DNA of 64,000 nucleotides from Gambelia wislizenii (Eukaryota > Chordata > Lepidosauria > Squamata > Crotaphytidae), in NCBI GenBank assembly GCA_030847615.1, contig JAUMIR010000004.1, forward strand, positions 69,347,001 to 69,411,000, in the 5' to 3' direction. The notes below the pieces were generated by a model. It saw only the letters and a list, made by a program, of their open reading frames with translations. It searched no databases and was not told the DNA's origin. Position numbers and translations under genes: made by a program. Shown here piece by piece: positions 11,153 through 23,221 of this stretch. Positions within the stretch are counted from its first letter, which is position 1; every line of letters begins with the position of its first letter.

Positions 11153-12740
11153 TCATGGATGGTGAGAAGATCTGGAAGGAGCAGCAGCTTGTAGTAGTTG
11201 TTGTTGGCAAGATGGAACAGATGGGCAAACCATGGTTGCCTGAGTCACCACGGTGTAACAAGAATCCATCTGGCACTGTCTTGACAAATTTTGGCAATCA
11301 TCTTTGTGATGAGAGGAAACTATGAGAAAGTATACACTAGCAGACCTCTCCAATTGAAGTGAAATACATCTTTCAGAGATCCTTGACCTCTGCAGGCTCT
11401 GGAGCAAAAGATCTTGCACTGCTTGTTTAGAGAAAATACAAAAAGATCTACTAGAGGTGTTCCCCATTCTTTGAAGATAGCTTGGAGAGTACCTGGGTGT
11501 AGCTTCCACTCGTGACAGGCCACAGGTGTCCAACTCAGTGTATCCACCAAGCCATTCTACTCCCCTGAAAGGTGTATTGTGGGCAGCCAGATCTGAAGTG
11601 CCAAAGTAGAAACATGAGGAGTAAGAGGGTGTGAGACCTCGTGCCTCCTTGCTTGTTCTGGTAGAAAACCATTGTGGTATTGTCAAAGACTACCTGAATA
11701 ACTCTGACCAACAGAATAGCCTTAAAGGCCTTAATGACAGCTAGCATCTTGAGTGCATTTACAGTATATGTAACATGGTGTCTTCCAGTGACCAGTGACA
11801 TCCGACCGTCAGACCCTCCAAGCATGCTCCCCAGCCTTCTAGGGATGTGTTGGTGGGGACAACTATCAATGGCTGATGAGGAAGTAATGGCATGCCTGCT
11901 CTGTACATTTCAATGGTCTATCCACCAGCACAGTGAGTGATGTACGGTATGAAGAATTGTTAACAACTTGCTCTGGGAGTCAAAGAGAGTGTTGCACTCT
12001 GGTGGTAGAGGCCATGAGACCTAGAAGGATTTAAACTTCCACCATCGTTCGGCAGAAACTGAAGAACTCTTAGCACTTTAAATCTGTTGTCAGAAAGGCA
12101 AGTTGCTCGAGACTGAAAAGAGTCCCTATGAACCTGATCCAGGCAAGACTTCTTGTGATTCACAACTATACATAGAGCATCTAAAAGATGAAGAGTGAGA
12201 TGAATATTCATAAGCAGACACTCATCAATATGAAGAAAAAGGATGAAGCCAAGCTGCAATCACCGCCATGCACTTGGTGAACACTCGTGGGGCAGTGCAT
12301 AGATTGAACAGAAGGATGTGGAAACTGAATGCTGGTTTTCCCCCAGCAAAACATAAAAATCTTCTGAGAGATGGGTGAATTGCTATGTGGAAGTAAAAGT
12401 ACAGAGTGGCAAACCAATTGCCCTGCCGCACCGGGGGAAGGATATTGTTCAACATGACCATATGGAAGCATCTGTGTTCGATGCAGAAGTTGACATCTCT
12501 GAGATCCAGAATGGGACACAGACTGCCATCCTTTTTGATACAATGAAGTAATGGGAGAACCATCCCCACCCCCATGCAGCTGAGAGAGTGGGACAGGATC
12601 TATAGCATCTTTGGTGAGCAAGTTGTTCACCTCTTCTTTGAGCATGGACAAAGAACGGGTAAATTGGAGAACACCTGTAGGAGGAGTCTTCCAGAATTTG
12701 ATGGTATATTCTCTTCTGATGATACTGAGGACTCACTAAC
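11153..12740 (-). pseudogene. DIRS copy A reverse transcriptase and RNase H (broken)
   Basis: About 12736-12208 holds the RT fingers and palm: KKDGSLCPILDLRDVNF, then FHIAIHPSLRRFL and FSFHILLFNLCTAPRVFTKC. The catalytic box that is normally a [YH]-x-D-D form reads LHIDECL near 12225, so the second Asp is Glu. RNase H follows at about 11825-11600 with VNALKMLAVIKAFKAI and VFDNTTMVFYQNKQGGTRS. A WGTPLVDLF block at about 11460 is a conserved DIRS pol segment after RNase H; whether it belongs to the methylase-like domain I cannot confirm. Several frameshifts separate these pieces. Confidence 0.82.
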
Positions 12741-13219
12741 CCAAGGTGATGAATGCCCAGCCATGGTGGAATTTGCCGAGTCTGTCAGAAAAAGATAGAA
12801 CTGTGACAGATGTGGTAGAGGTGGTAGGGCTGCAAACATTGAGAATCAGATAGTTGTCCTGAAAGAAGATACCATCTATTAGAGTCTTGACTTTGCTTCT
12901 TAAACTGCGACGTTCTATACTTGTTGATTTTAGAAGCCATGCAAGAGGTAGGAGACTGGAGATGGGCCTGTTTCTGCTGGCAACCAAAATATGGGCTGTA
13001 AGTTCATCGAGAAATGGATGAATATTTGTGGAAATGCAACCTAATGCAAAGCCTAAGTTTGTGGTTGGAATCCAAACTTTTTTGCATTAGTCTTCATCTT
13101 GTATGTGTGCTCAAGTTTTTCATCAGTAGATGCCTTAAAGAGACCTGCAACATCAAAAGGGAAACCTTCTATTGCTTGCTAGAAAAGGGCTGAGGACCTC
13201 AAGCATGTGCATAACAAGG

Positions 13220-15327
13220 GCTTAATTGGTATAAAACTTGCACTCCATGGCATCCAGTTTCTCCCCCTCCTTGTCCGTTGGAGTGGAATGTAACTTTTGT
13301 GACATCTTAGACTGAATTGCACCCATGATTATAGAATCTGGCTTGGGATGGTACCTAAGCCATTCAGAGACAGTCTCTACAACTTGGACAGTGAGTTGAC
13401 CTATTTCGAAGAAGATGGTACTGAAGGAGGTGGCCATTACTTCTTTTCCACTTGTACAAGGTACAGCAGAAGTGGTAGGGAAGCTCAAGATGGAGTGTCG
13501 CTCTGTACACAATGGTATACAGAATCTCAGGTTCCAAGTGCAGAAACTGAACGTTTAGAGACTGGGCCATATGGACCATCTGGTCCACAAAGGACCTCAC
13601 ATTGTCTGTTGGCAATGCAGGGTCATATTCAGCAAGCAAAGCTAATGGGAGATATCTCAGTGGGTTCCAACTTTGATACTGAAGAGCTCAAAGAATACTC
13701 TGAATCCAAAGAGTCCTCTGCAGAGATGGATCGAGGCAGAAGATTCTTGGAAGACACCCCTGGATCTGGATGGGCAGCAGCAAATGGTGGTGGCTGCCTA
13801 GCATGAGATGAAGAGGGAACTTGAGAAACTGAAGAAGCTGCAGTAGAAGTACCTGGAGGTGGGGATATTGCGTGAGCACCCAAATAGGTTGCAGGAGGAA
13901 ATTAATAATGATTAACGCTTGGAGAACAGGAACAATTTGATACAGATGGTGAATGAATTGAGCGACAATGCTGATCATGGTATCAATGGAATCTGACTCA
14001 ATCAGGTTTGACAAATCAGAGTTATCAGAGGGAGAAACACATCTATAACTCCTTAGGAACATCAATTGCATGATGTTGATAACAATGGTACCAACTTCCA
14101 TGCCTAGAATGATGGTACAGAATGCTATGGTCACGGGACCAAGGTCTATGAGACCAACTATTGGAAGAGGTGGATGAAGACAAGGACAACGAAGAAGAGT
14201 AATCCCTGTGTTGGCAACAAGATCCAACTCCCTTTCGCAAACTCAATTTCTCCACAGATGTAGTTCTTGGGAGAGATGGAATTGGAGGAAAGAGCTTCCC
14301 AGAAATAGACACCCAACTCTTGATAACTGGAAAAGGAGTTGGCACTTGATACAGAGGAGAAAGCTCAACAGTGTCACCATCAGAAGGAGTATGAGTTGTG
14401 CTGGTACAGAGGACCTATAAGGTGACACAGTAACAGGAGAAGTAGCAGCAGGGGTCACTTCCCTTTGATGTGATGATGGATGAGAACTATCAGAACCATC
14501 TCACCTGTGGTCAGTACAGGTAAAGAAGATTGCTCAGTGTCCATCTGTGGAGTATGAGAAGAAGGGTCATCCACCTTGGCTCTCTTCCTTTTCTTATGCT
14601 TCTTATGAACCCGTTGGTGATGACATGAGAACAAGTTCTTAGTCGACTTCCAAGATTTCCCCAGTGTTGAGGGAACATGAACTCAATTGTGAGACCACTT
14701 AGACAATGACAATGATTTAGTCACCACGTCTAGCAAAGCCCTCAGGATTGGCAAAGCACAAGACCAAGCTGCAGGTTCAGAGCTATGTCTCTTCAACAGG
14801 TGACATTTGGTAGAAGAGACAAAAGCTTTTTCAGAAACAGAGGAGGCCACCATAAGGGAAAACTTCAGGGCTACCTGGAAAGAGGTAACCGATAGTGCCC
14901 GTACTGACTGAGGTTGATGGGGGTGGACCTTAGTTATGGAAAATGAAGCAGTATGGGGATCCCCATTCTCTGCTGTGGTGTCTAAGGCCTTAAGAACCTC
15001 TTCTGAAACCAGGACCTTCAGGTACACGACATGATTCTGGCAGTTCTGCAGAGTGATGGCTTGGCAATGTGAACATATTGTAATGTTATTGTCCTCTTCA
15101 AGACACTCGGAGTGTCCATCCCTCTCAGGAATTTTGCCTACACAGGAGGCACAGCATTTAAAAGACCCTGATGAGGCCATAAAATGATGGATATTCCAGG
15201 GCAGGAGCACCAAAGATCCAGATGAGAAGATTATCCAACAACTGAAAGCCAAAATACAAATAGGAGATCCAAAACCCAAGTCAAAACAAGAATCAGTCTG
15301 AATATCAGAAAAATGCATGGAAGGCAC
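13220..15327 (-). pseudogene. DIRS copy A gag-like gene (broken)
   Basis: The N-terminal side (about 15160-15020) has a cysteine-rich start, CCASCVGKIPERDGHSECLE, parallel to CCVICQAKLPSVDGHSRCL in copy B. The C-terminal side (about 13640-13560) has PTDNVRSFVDQMVHMAQSLN, parallel to PTDDVRAFAEQMVRMSHALD in copy B. Between them the frame is broken by several indels. Such gag-like proteins are thought to package the RNA, which here is inferred only from position and similarity to copy B. Confidence 0.78.
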
Positions 15328-15354
15328 CTAATTGATGCTACTCCTGTGGTGGAT

Positions 15355-15513
15355 GAAAAGGAACTGAAGGTTTAGGTGGGAAGCACACTAATATGATGTG
15401 CAGTGAGTGGGCAGGGCTACTGCCAAAACACTTATGTAACAGCTCTAGAAGGTTCTGGACTGTGCAGGAGCAGATAACCCTTTTCTATGAGTCACAAAGA
15501 CCACGAAGAAGAA
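15355..15513. repeat. DIRS copy A inverted terminal repeat, right
   Basis: Reverse complement of 9900-10075, ending in GACCACGAAGAAGAAC. Confidence 0.85.
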
Positions 15514-15708
15514 CTTCTGATCAAAGGGACATCATGGCTGTGTTGTCATCTACTGGCACTGGCCAGACCATTACCAGTTCAGGATGTGGTTGGTTCTGTA
15601 CCATTCATTTCTTACTGAGAAGTGTTTATACATCATGCAAAACAAATGCTGAAAGAGCAACTTTTAAGGAACCATGCTAGGTCAGCGTACATCTAAGCTG
15701 AAAGACCA
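15514..15708. other. Intronic flank of DIRS copy A
   Basis: No feature recognised. Confidence 0.5.
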
Positions 15709-15924
15709 AGGGCCTATTCACACTACAAAATTATAGCACTATCATTCTGATTTAACTGCCATAGCTCCATCCTATGGAATCCTGGGGTTTGTAGTTTGGT
15801 GAGACACCAGAGTTCCCTGCCTGAGAATTCTAAATGCCCCTCTCTAAACTGCAAATGCTAGGATCCCATAGGTTGTAGCCATGGCAGTTAAAGTGGAACA
15901 ATAGCACAATAATTGTGTAGTATC
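15709..15924. mobile_element. Palindromic MITE (Harbinger-like family), copy 1
   Basis: The left arm (GGGCCTATTCACACTACAAA) and right arm are imperfect inverted repeats. The interior holds GGGGTTTGTAGTTTGGTGAG and AAACTGCAAATGCTAGGATC, the same interior as the well-preserved copy at 63601-63819. No clean target duplication is left. Confidence 0.75.
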
Positions 15925-16639
15925 AATGGGTGCCAAAACAAAGTGGAATGATGACATTCATAAAAAGAAATCAAGAAGAGAGAATGAAATACAGACCAAT
16001 GGACTGCTGCTTTTTAACCAAGCCACACCTCTATTCAGCCATAGGAGGACCATTTGGTCATAAGCTTGAAACGCTGCTTAGGTACATTACAGACCAATCG
16101 CCAATAAGATGGTTGTAGAGGTAAGGGAGGAACTGTTGTTGATATTTTATTGGATTATATGACATCAAAATGTGATGTAATTATTTGTAAAATTTCAGTA
16201 AAAGAAAAAGTCCCAAACAAAAGGAGGTCAGGCTAACACACTAAATTGAGATTAGAGATTAAGCAGCATGGACAATCAGGCAGGAAAGAGTGTGGACAGA
16301 AGAATAAGCCTCATTTCTGAATCTCCAGATCACTGCAGCTTATAAAACAACCATAAAAAGGGGGTTAAGAAGATGAACAGAAAACCTGCCTGAATTAGGA
16401 AGATATAGACACCTGGAACTTCATAAAATGTTTTCGATTATAGTTCCCTGAGTACTGGTCATGCTGGGAAGTATTTATGGGAATCATAGTCCAAAATATC
16501 TGAAAAGCACCAGTTTGCCCAAATGTGATATAGAAGGGGGGAGCAAACAATGCAAGAACAAAAAGAACTGGTGTTGGCCAATATCATTTACTGACTAAAG
16601 ATGAAAGGCCTGGAAAGAGAATGCTATGAAGTATCCATA
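15925..16639. other. Intronic sequence with MITE-like fragment
   Basis: A block at about 16430-16520 resembles a small palindromic MITE (TATAGTTCCCTGAG ... GGAATCATAGTCC). Otherwise nothing is recognised. Confidence 0.5.
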
Positions 16640-17060
16640 TCTAGATGGCTCAGGGTATTTTAACAATTGTTTTCCCCCTTCAGAACCTCCATGCTTTGAG
16701 AGGCCCTTCTCTCTCTCTCACCATCTTCACATATACATTTGGTAGGAATACAGTGGCTGCCACCAGGCTTTGGAAGTCCCTTCCCAGAGAGGGTAGACTG
16801 GCACCCGCTCTGCTCTCTTTCCATAAACTGTTTTGACAAGCCTTTAAGGAATGATTGTTTAGGAGGGGCAAGCCTTGTACAATCTAGCTTTCTATCTGTT
16901 ACTTTGTTGTGTGTTTTGGTTCATTTTTTTAAACTGGTTTTAATTTCTTTAATAGTTTAGTCACTGTTTAACTTTTGTATTTTGTGAATCTTTAACTATG
17001 TTTTTTTTTTTAAACTGTTCTAAGCCATCTTGAGTCCCTAACTGAGGAAAAGCTGGAAAA
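16640..17060 (+). mobile_element. L2 LINE, 3' end fragment
   Basis: Plus-strand translation shows ATRLWKSLPREGRLAPALLS, matching the L2 ORF2 C-terminal block APRLWNSLPxExRLAP. A T-rich 3' UTR follows, with TAAGCCATCTTGAGTCC near 17023, the usual L2 3' end wording. Confidence 0.72.
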
Positions 17061-18385
17061 CAACAATGACAAAAATGACAACCAGAACAAAAAAGCAAAA
17101 AACAGGCTGCTGAAAGTGTCTCTGAAATTAGAAGTGGTTGATCCTAATGGTAATGCACAAACAAGAAAGGGCACTAGCCAAGATTGCTAGAGGGGAGGTT
17201 TTGCCTAACAGTTGCTGAATACAAAGTGCCATTGACCAATGAGAGGATCCAACATTTTCTGCAATTAATTGCACATTTAACTTTCAACAGTAGCACATGA
17301 AACATATACAGTTAATGGTTTCATGAGAGTCTTGAAGATAGCAAGTCACATCAGAACACTTCTTATGAAAGCAGCTATATGCAAAGGCAATTTTTGTTGT
17401 ATGGGTAGATATGCATTAAAGATGAACATTGATTGAAAGTCATGGAAGAGTGGAGCAGAAGAAACCATCCTCAGTTCTTTTAACAACAGACTACCATTAC
17501 ATATGCATGCCAAACCAGCTGACTGAACAATCATCTGTTACATGGCATACTTAACTCAGTATCTTGTTTTCTTGCTGCTTTACTGAAACATCTTTCTTCT
17601 ACCGTATAACAGCAAAACAGCCACAAGTGTGTGTACCCACCCACCACACACATATATAAACCTACTCTCTCCCTTCCCAACCCCCATGTATTTGGTCTAT
17701 GTATGAATCATGCGCAGGTCAGTGCCACAGTTGACTGGAACATTTAAGTCTTAGAATACAACACCAACAACTCAAAGGCTCTCTTTGTTTCCCCCCTCCA
17801 CAGCCCAGGCCCCATTTAATTTAATCAAGTTTTTTTTTTATGTATGGCAAATCTTGCTTGCCTGTCCCACATACTCTGAAAATTACAGCTGCAGCTTCAA
17901 AATATTTAGGGTAAAAATAAAAAAGCAAGTTAGATATGCTCTCAACATTTTATGGTCTAAATATAACATGCCCTCAAAGTGTGGTTAGAAACTGAGGGAG
18001 AAACAGGAGCTTGTTGGTTCAGAATAACCACTTTAAAAATCACTCTTCAGTCGAATCCACCCTTCCTCTAAGGCAGAAGTCAAAATGATATTTTCTCATA
18101 GCATTATTTGACCATTAAGGGAAGGGGTGAGTGGGGAGTCCTTTAGGTACTTTTTTCATCAGTAGAAAAAATTAAGCCTCTGACTTTTCCCACTTTCTAA
18201 GCTTTAAAAAGGTAGAGATTCTAGGACAACAACTGCAATTAGACATGGGATTAAACATGGTGATAAAATGTGATTTTGGGATCTATATAGGGATGGAAAG
18301 ATTATTCTCAATTATTTGTTTCACTAGGAAACACTGTCAGGAAGAACTATGGAGCAGCGAGGACAGGTTGCTTGCCTGTAAATGT
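17061..18385. other. Intronic sequence, nothing recognised
   Basis: AT-rich DNA with short ACACAC and TATATA patches near 17637-17660. No coding or repeat core is identified. Confidence 0.55.
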
Positions 18386-18455
18386 ACAGTTGCCCCTCCA
18401 GGTTTGCGGCTTTAACATTTGCGGTTTTGATTATTCGTGGGTTTTGGGAGCCCCT
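18386..18455 (+). mobile_element. Left end of a Tigger-type element
   Basis: Begins TACAGTTGCCCCTCC and continues with GTTTGCGGCTTTAACATTTG, close to the left arm at 27059-27100 (CAGTCCTCCCTCCACATTTG). A matching right end was not found. The sequence runs directly into the 64-bp tandem repeat. Confidence 0.55.
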
Positions 18456-18471
18456 CCTCCCAAAAGTGGCA

Positions 18472-18727
18472 ATGGGGCTTTAGAAGCCCCATCGCCGCTT
18501 TTGAGAGGATGGGTCGGGGGTGGAAAGGAGCAGCGACAGGGCTTCAGAAGCCCCCTTCGCTGCTTCTGGGAGGGGTGGTGGTGGTGGAGAGGAGCAGCAA
18601 CGGGGGCCTCAGAAGCCCCCTTTGCTGCTTCTGGGAGGGTGGGGGGGTTGGAGAGGAGCAGCGACAGTGGCCTCAGAAGCCCCCATCGCTGCTTCTGGGA
18701 GGGCGGGGGGTGGTGGAGAAGAGGATA
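18472..18727. repeat. 64-bp minisatellite, about four copies
   Basis: The anchor AGAAGCCCC recurs at 18482, 18546, 18611 and 18675, giving a 64-65 bp period. Each unit has AGAAGCCCC, then CGCTGCTTCTGGGAGGG, then a G/T-rich stretch and GGAGCAGC. GC-rich and G-rich on the plus strand, with open frames on both strands simply because stops are missing from the unit. Confidence 0.9.
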
Positions 18728-18929
18728 AGCTCTAGATGTGAGTTCTCTTTGGTATACATCAGCTGCTGCCTCAAATTGCCTTTCTTCAGTCAAGTTTCTT
18801 TTCAACCTCAGAAACTGTGAGTAAGGTAAATTATCCCTGAGGTGTTTAGGATGATTACTAGAGTAATGCAGCAGTGTATTTCTATCTGTTGGTTTTTTAT
18901 AATTAGCTACTGCTATTCTAGAATCAAAG
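18728..18929. other. Sequence between minisatellite and Penelope fragment
   Basis: Nothing recognised. Confidence 0.5.
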
Positions 18930-19640
18930 GGTTATAAAAAATAGCTAAACAAAAAGCCATGGCCAAAGATAGAATATCATTGTTTGTTCACAGAGAAAAG
19001 CCTAAGAATAATAGAATTATATCTTCCATAGTTTTTAACCAGGGTGCATCACAAATCCAAAAAATCATCTATAAACATTGGCATTTGGTGGAAGATATAC
19101 AGGGATGCTCAGAACCACCTCTTATTGGCCTACGAAGAACACGCAACATCAAAGATTTTCTAGTTCTCTCTGATATTCAGTCAAATATAAGGACACAACC
19201 ATCTATTACTGGACACTATAAATGTGGCCATTGCTCCAGCTGTCCACAGTCCTTAAATATTAAGACTTTTATATATCCTACTACAAAAGAACAGTTTCCT
19301 TTAAAAGATTTCACAAACTGTAACTCAAAATAAATTATTTATATAATAATATGTCCATGTGGACTTCTTTATATAGGATTGACTTCAAGAAATTTAAGAT
19401 TAAGAATTGGTGAACATCGCAGTAAAATTAGAACTAAACATGTGGGGTGTCCTTTAGTGGATCATTTTTTGGAGAAAAACCATGATCCTGCATCATTGAG
19501 ATTCTGTGTGATTGAATAGCTTCATTGGGGTTTGTTCCACAAAGATAAAGACTCTATACAGAGGTTACTTCATCAGAGAGAAGCCTATTAAATTCCAGAA
19601 AACCAGGGGGATTGAATGATCATTTGGATTTTGTTAATTT
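18930..19640 (+). pseudogene. Penelope-like element, C-terminal fragment with GIY-YIG endonuclease
   Basis: Penelope-like retroelements encode an RT followed by a GIY-YIG nuclease. Here 18959-19333 has the RT thumb and linker: KIIYKHWHLVEDIQGCSEPP, IGLRRTRNIKDFLVLSDI, then CGHCSSCPQS, the cysteine-rich linker. After a TAA at 19331-19333 the same frame continues as IYIIICPCGLLYIGLTSRNL and LRIGEHRSKIRT, the GIY-YIG core (here LYIGLT). A second in-frame stop lies near 19519, and HQREAY follows near 19576. The RT palm and any 5' part are absent, so this is a dead 5'-truncated copy. The CX2CX(n)CX2C-type linker is consistent with Neptune-like animal members; that subgroup is inferred. Confidence 0.87.
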
Positions 19641-20044
19641 TTTATAAACAAATCCTATTTAGATTGTGTATGAAGACAGTTTTTATGAATGAATAGAGCT
19701 GGGGGAGCGTCTTCTCTAGTGTAGATCCATCTCTGTCTTCCAGGGTTAAGAGGTGAGAGGAATTGGGCTAAAGGTTAATTAGGGTAATAGCTTTAGGAAT
19801 GAGTCATTTAGCCATTCAATAGAGGGGATACCCATAAAAACTTCAACCAGTTACCCGCCTTACTAGCAGTGGAATTGAAAAGAGCTGTAAAGGCCAGTCT
19901 ATGGAAGTACATGGAAGCATAGATGGACAGCCATTTTCCAGCCTCTTATGTTCAAAGGGTTCCCATGCCTCTAGTTCTCCCTTAATACATCACAAGTGGC
20001 TTAGGACTCACAAGATTGGGATAAGTTTTCTACTGCTCTGGCAA
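19641..20044. other. Intronic sequence
   Basis: Flank of the Penelope fragment; nothing else recognised. Confidence 0.5.
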
Positions 20045-20500
20045 GTGGGCTACCTTTCCCTACCACTTCATTTGGGGCATGTACCCAGGTTAATGCTTGG
20101 ATGGGAGACTGCCAACAAATACCAGGTGCTGTAGGCTATATTTTAGAGGGAGTAACTGGCAAACTACCTGTCAGTACTGTGGGCCCTTATTATCTGCTGG
20201 GATTTGGTTCCAGGACTCCCTGTGGATACCAAAATCCATGGATGCTCAAGCCCCTATATACAATGGTGTAGTAAAATGGTGTGTAACTTATATAAAATGG
20301 CAAAATCAAGATTTGATTTTTGGATTTTCTTTCTCCTGGAATATTTTCAAGCTGCAATGGTTGAATCCGTGGATACAGAATCCACAGATACAGAGGGCCA
20401 ACTATATTCCTTGCTTAAGAAAACACGAAATTCATGGGATCACAACTTGCAACAGGCAACCTGAAGGCAGATACAAACACACATACACCACAGGAGTGCC
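20045..20500 (+). mobile_element. 5S rRNA-headed SINE, copy 2, split by a MITE
   Basis: The 5S-like head runs to about 20140 (GGTTAATGCTTGGATGGGAG, then GTGCTGTAGGCT). The SINE tail resumes after the MITE at 20407 with TTCCTTGCTTAAGAAAAC. Joined across the MITE, the two parts match copy 1 at 6674-6935 in order. Confidence 0.85.
20178..20404. mobile_element. Tigger-type MITE (copy 2) with TA target duplication
   Basis: Flanked by TA on both sides (20176-20177 and 20405-20406). The left end is CTGTGGGCCC and the right end is GAGGGCCAACTA, imperfect inverted repeats of the MER2/Tigger pattern. The body matches copies at 1923 and 51246. It interrupts the 5S-headed SINE, so it is younger than that SINE. 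Confidence 0.88.
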
Positions 20501-22010
20501 TCTCCGTTCCCAAGGGAAACAAACAAGCACATCTTCCTGCACTATGTTATCCTCCCTCTACTGTCTTCTTTTCCTGTCTTCCTCTGCTTTCAGTACTGTA
20601 CGGTAGCTGAGCAGTATGCTAGCTGAACTGCTTCATACATCCTGTTTTTTGGCAGTGGCAGTACCACCCTCCCATATTAGGAATCCTGGCTAGAACAGGG
20701 ACTTGGCAGAGGTCAAAGACCTGTGGAGGCCTGGCTATAAAAAACAGCCACAAAAGTAATTAAGCATGGGCAAGGTCTTCTAACCCGTGAAGGATGAGTA
20801 AATCTTTTATGCTTAACTCTGGTACATAAAACTAAGTGCCATTTTTCTCAGTGGTTCCATTATAGTCTAGATTTTAATGTTGCACAGTAGGGAGAAGAAA
20901 TTATTCTTAATTGTGACAAATTAATTCACCTCCAGAATAGGTCAAATTGACACTAGACAATCCTAGGCTTACTGAATAGCTCTTTCCCCCATTAGTTTTA
21001 CTTTTGTATACTCCTCTTTTTTCAACACTTTGAACTCTCAGACTTCAGATCCCCTTGAAGCCAGCAACATGGTTTTGAAATGAAACATAGAGATACATGG
21101 CTTCAAGAGCAGCCAGTTTTGCCAGCCGACTGGAAGGCCTGTGAAATACTGGAAGTAATGTCCTGTAATCCCACTTGCACAATTTCAATGCCACTTCTGA
21201 CAGGTTCATGCACCCTAACTTTGCTGCTGCCCTTTTTCAAACTGCTAAGAGAAATTTATCTTGACACAGCTGGCTAGAAGCATCACAGCTGGATGACTGA
21301 CCTGGCACCAACAGGGACTTTTTGCCCATCCCTTAGCTGACCTGAATCCAAACCAATGTAACAAGTCTGCAAAAGCCAAACAAAACACTATAAATTTAGT
21401 CCACATAAAGTCTATGAATAAATATAGGGAAGGTACGAGGAAGTGCAACATGATTATAACAGACAGTTCTTTTCTGATACTAAAAAGAGCTGAGTCTAGC
21501 AATTCGCCCAAACCACAGATAAGAATAATCTTTCTAAACTTGTACCAGAGCTAATGTAAGTAGTTTAACCATATCCTTAAGCTATATAGTGACTGGCCTG
21601 GAGCAATACAGCAATTTCTGTACTTTAGAGAGAATGAGGGAATTCAGTAAACTGAGATGCATTCTTCAAAGTTTGCAGTTGGATTACTACCTGTATCTCT
21701 CAACTACATATGACAGTGTTACTAACCCCCTGCCCAATCATTTGGGCTGCTTGGAAAACTGAAATGGAGGAAGGTAATAATGGGCTTCACAAGATGGCCA
21801 CCACACCCTATATTGCCACAGGCAACATGAGGTAAGCCTCAGAACTGCTAACTTTGTTTCCAGGAAAACACGCTCTCCTCCCCCAGACACAGTTCAATTT
21901 CAAATTACAGTAGTCCCTTTTTGGATTAGCAGTTACATTGCTGCTTACCAGCAGAACTATTGTAAAAAGCCCAAAGAAGAGATCAATCCTATAAAAGAGA
22001 GTAAAATGTA
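20501..22010. other. Intronic sequence, nothing recognised
   Basis: No coding core and no clear transposon ends. Confidence 0.55.
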
Positions 22011-22240
22011 GAGAGCCAGCATGGTGTAGTGGTTTGAGTGTTGTATTATGACTCGGGAGACCACGGTTTGACTCCTTCCTCAGCCCTGGAAACCCACTGT
22101 GTTACATTGGGCAAGTCACACTCTCTTAGCCTCAAAGGAAGTCAAAGGCAACCTCACTCTGAACAAATCTTGCCAAGAAAATTCCATAGGGTTGCCACCA
22201 GTTGGAAAGAACTTGAAGGAACACATCATCATCAACACTA
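22011..22240 (+). mobile_element. Sauria SINE (tRNA-derived), copy 1
   Basis: The tRNA-like head GAGCCAGCATGGTGTAGTGG carries a pol III B box GGTTTGACTCC at 22065-22075. The body has GAAACCCACTG, then CAAATCTTGCCAAGAAAATT and GGGTTGCCACCAGTTGGAA, ending ACATCATCATC. This is the standard order of the squamate Sauria SINE. Confidence 0.92.
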
Positions 22241-23221
22241 CAATATTTAGTAACATAAAGTAGGCTTTAAAAAAAACTGGCTAAGTGATTTTAAATGAAT
22301 AAATTCACCACTTACATATTTGAAAAACCTCGATGGAAATGTCTATGTGATATTTTCCACTCTTTGATGATAACGTAATGTCATGAATTTTCTGAGGTTA
22401 TAAAAGGAAAAAGTCAGTGGGGATTCAATTGTAGACTAGACATAAGTGGAAAAAGCCTTCTTATTTGTCAGTGAAGTGCATAACCCACAAAACCTACTTT
22501 TTTGCCACCAGGAGCTCCTTACCGCCATTATTAGGATAACTGAGGACACTCCTTACAAACAATTATTTGGTCTAAAACTAAGAAAGCAGAAAGCAAGACA
22601 CTCTTATTAGATGTCAGAATTGCTTTGGAACTAACAGGAGCTCCTATCCAGAAGAGTCAAAGGGAAATGAGAAATGCCTATTAAAGCAAACACAGACCAG
22701 CTAATGCATGTTGCTTGTCCTGGAGCCTTCCCTTGCTGCCTAATCCTGAAGTATGGAAGAAGGTAAAGATGATGCTTTCCGAGATTGCACCAATGGCACA
22801 AGAGTACTAGTAAATGAAGCTTATGCAATACCTATTGGGCATACACAAATTCTATGCAGGAAGCATGAAAAGGGATCTATGCCTTACTCTATTTGTATCT
22901 ATTATTTTATTAGTAATACACTTAAGATGAAAAGGAGAAGGAAAGAAGTTCTCCAGTGGGCAAGTAAAAAGTGGTATCAATCAACAGACCTGAGGAAAGG
23001 AATGGCACTTAGAACTGCAACTCTATGGAGGATTTATTTGATTTGTTTATTTTATTTATATGCAACCTTTCTCCCAGAAAGGACTGAGGATCTGTCTATC
23101 AGTGGCTACTATTTGTGATGGATATCACTGGGGGGTGGGGGGACAAAGAGTGTGTAGCTGCAATCATGTCATCCTGGCTAGCTTCTTGTAGGCAGCTGGT
23201 TGACTGCTATGAGATAGAATG
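22241..23221. other. Intronic sequence
   Basis: About 23030-23090 (TTATTTATATGCAACCTTTC) looks like a short LINE 3' tail in reverse. The rest is unrecognised. Confidence 0.5.

Larger units (their letters stand above)
9899..15513 (-). mobile_element. DIRS-type tyrosine-recombinase retrotransposon, copy A (about 5.6 kb)
   Basis: A long DIRS element is coded on the minus strand. Inverted terminal repeats bound it: about 9900-10075 and 15355-15513, sharing blocks such as GGAACCTTCTAGAGCTGTT. An internal complementary region lies at 10139-10219. Between them, in minus-strand order, are gag-like, RT plus RNase H and tyrosine recombinase remains. Left and right edges are GAACAGGTTGCTTACC and GACCACGAAGAAGAAC. 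Unlike LTR elements it has no integrase; known DIRS elements integrate through a circular DNA and a tyrosine recombinase. All genes are decayed. Confidence 0.9.

Noticed and set aside
13348..13806. 152-residue plus-strand frame
   Set aside because: It lies antisense to the DIRS copy A gag region and is a shadow of it.
18372..18820. Open frames on both strands around 18.4-18.8 kb as protein genes
   Set aside because: They arise because the 64-bp tandem repeat lacks stops in several frames.
22011..22080. A tRNA gene
   Set aside because: The tRNA-like head cannot form a normal cloverleaf and continues into the Sauria SINE body.
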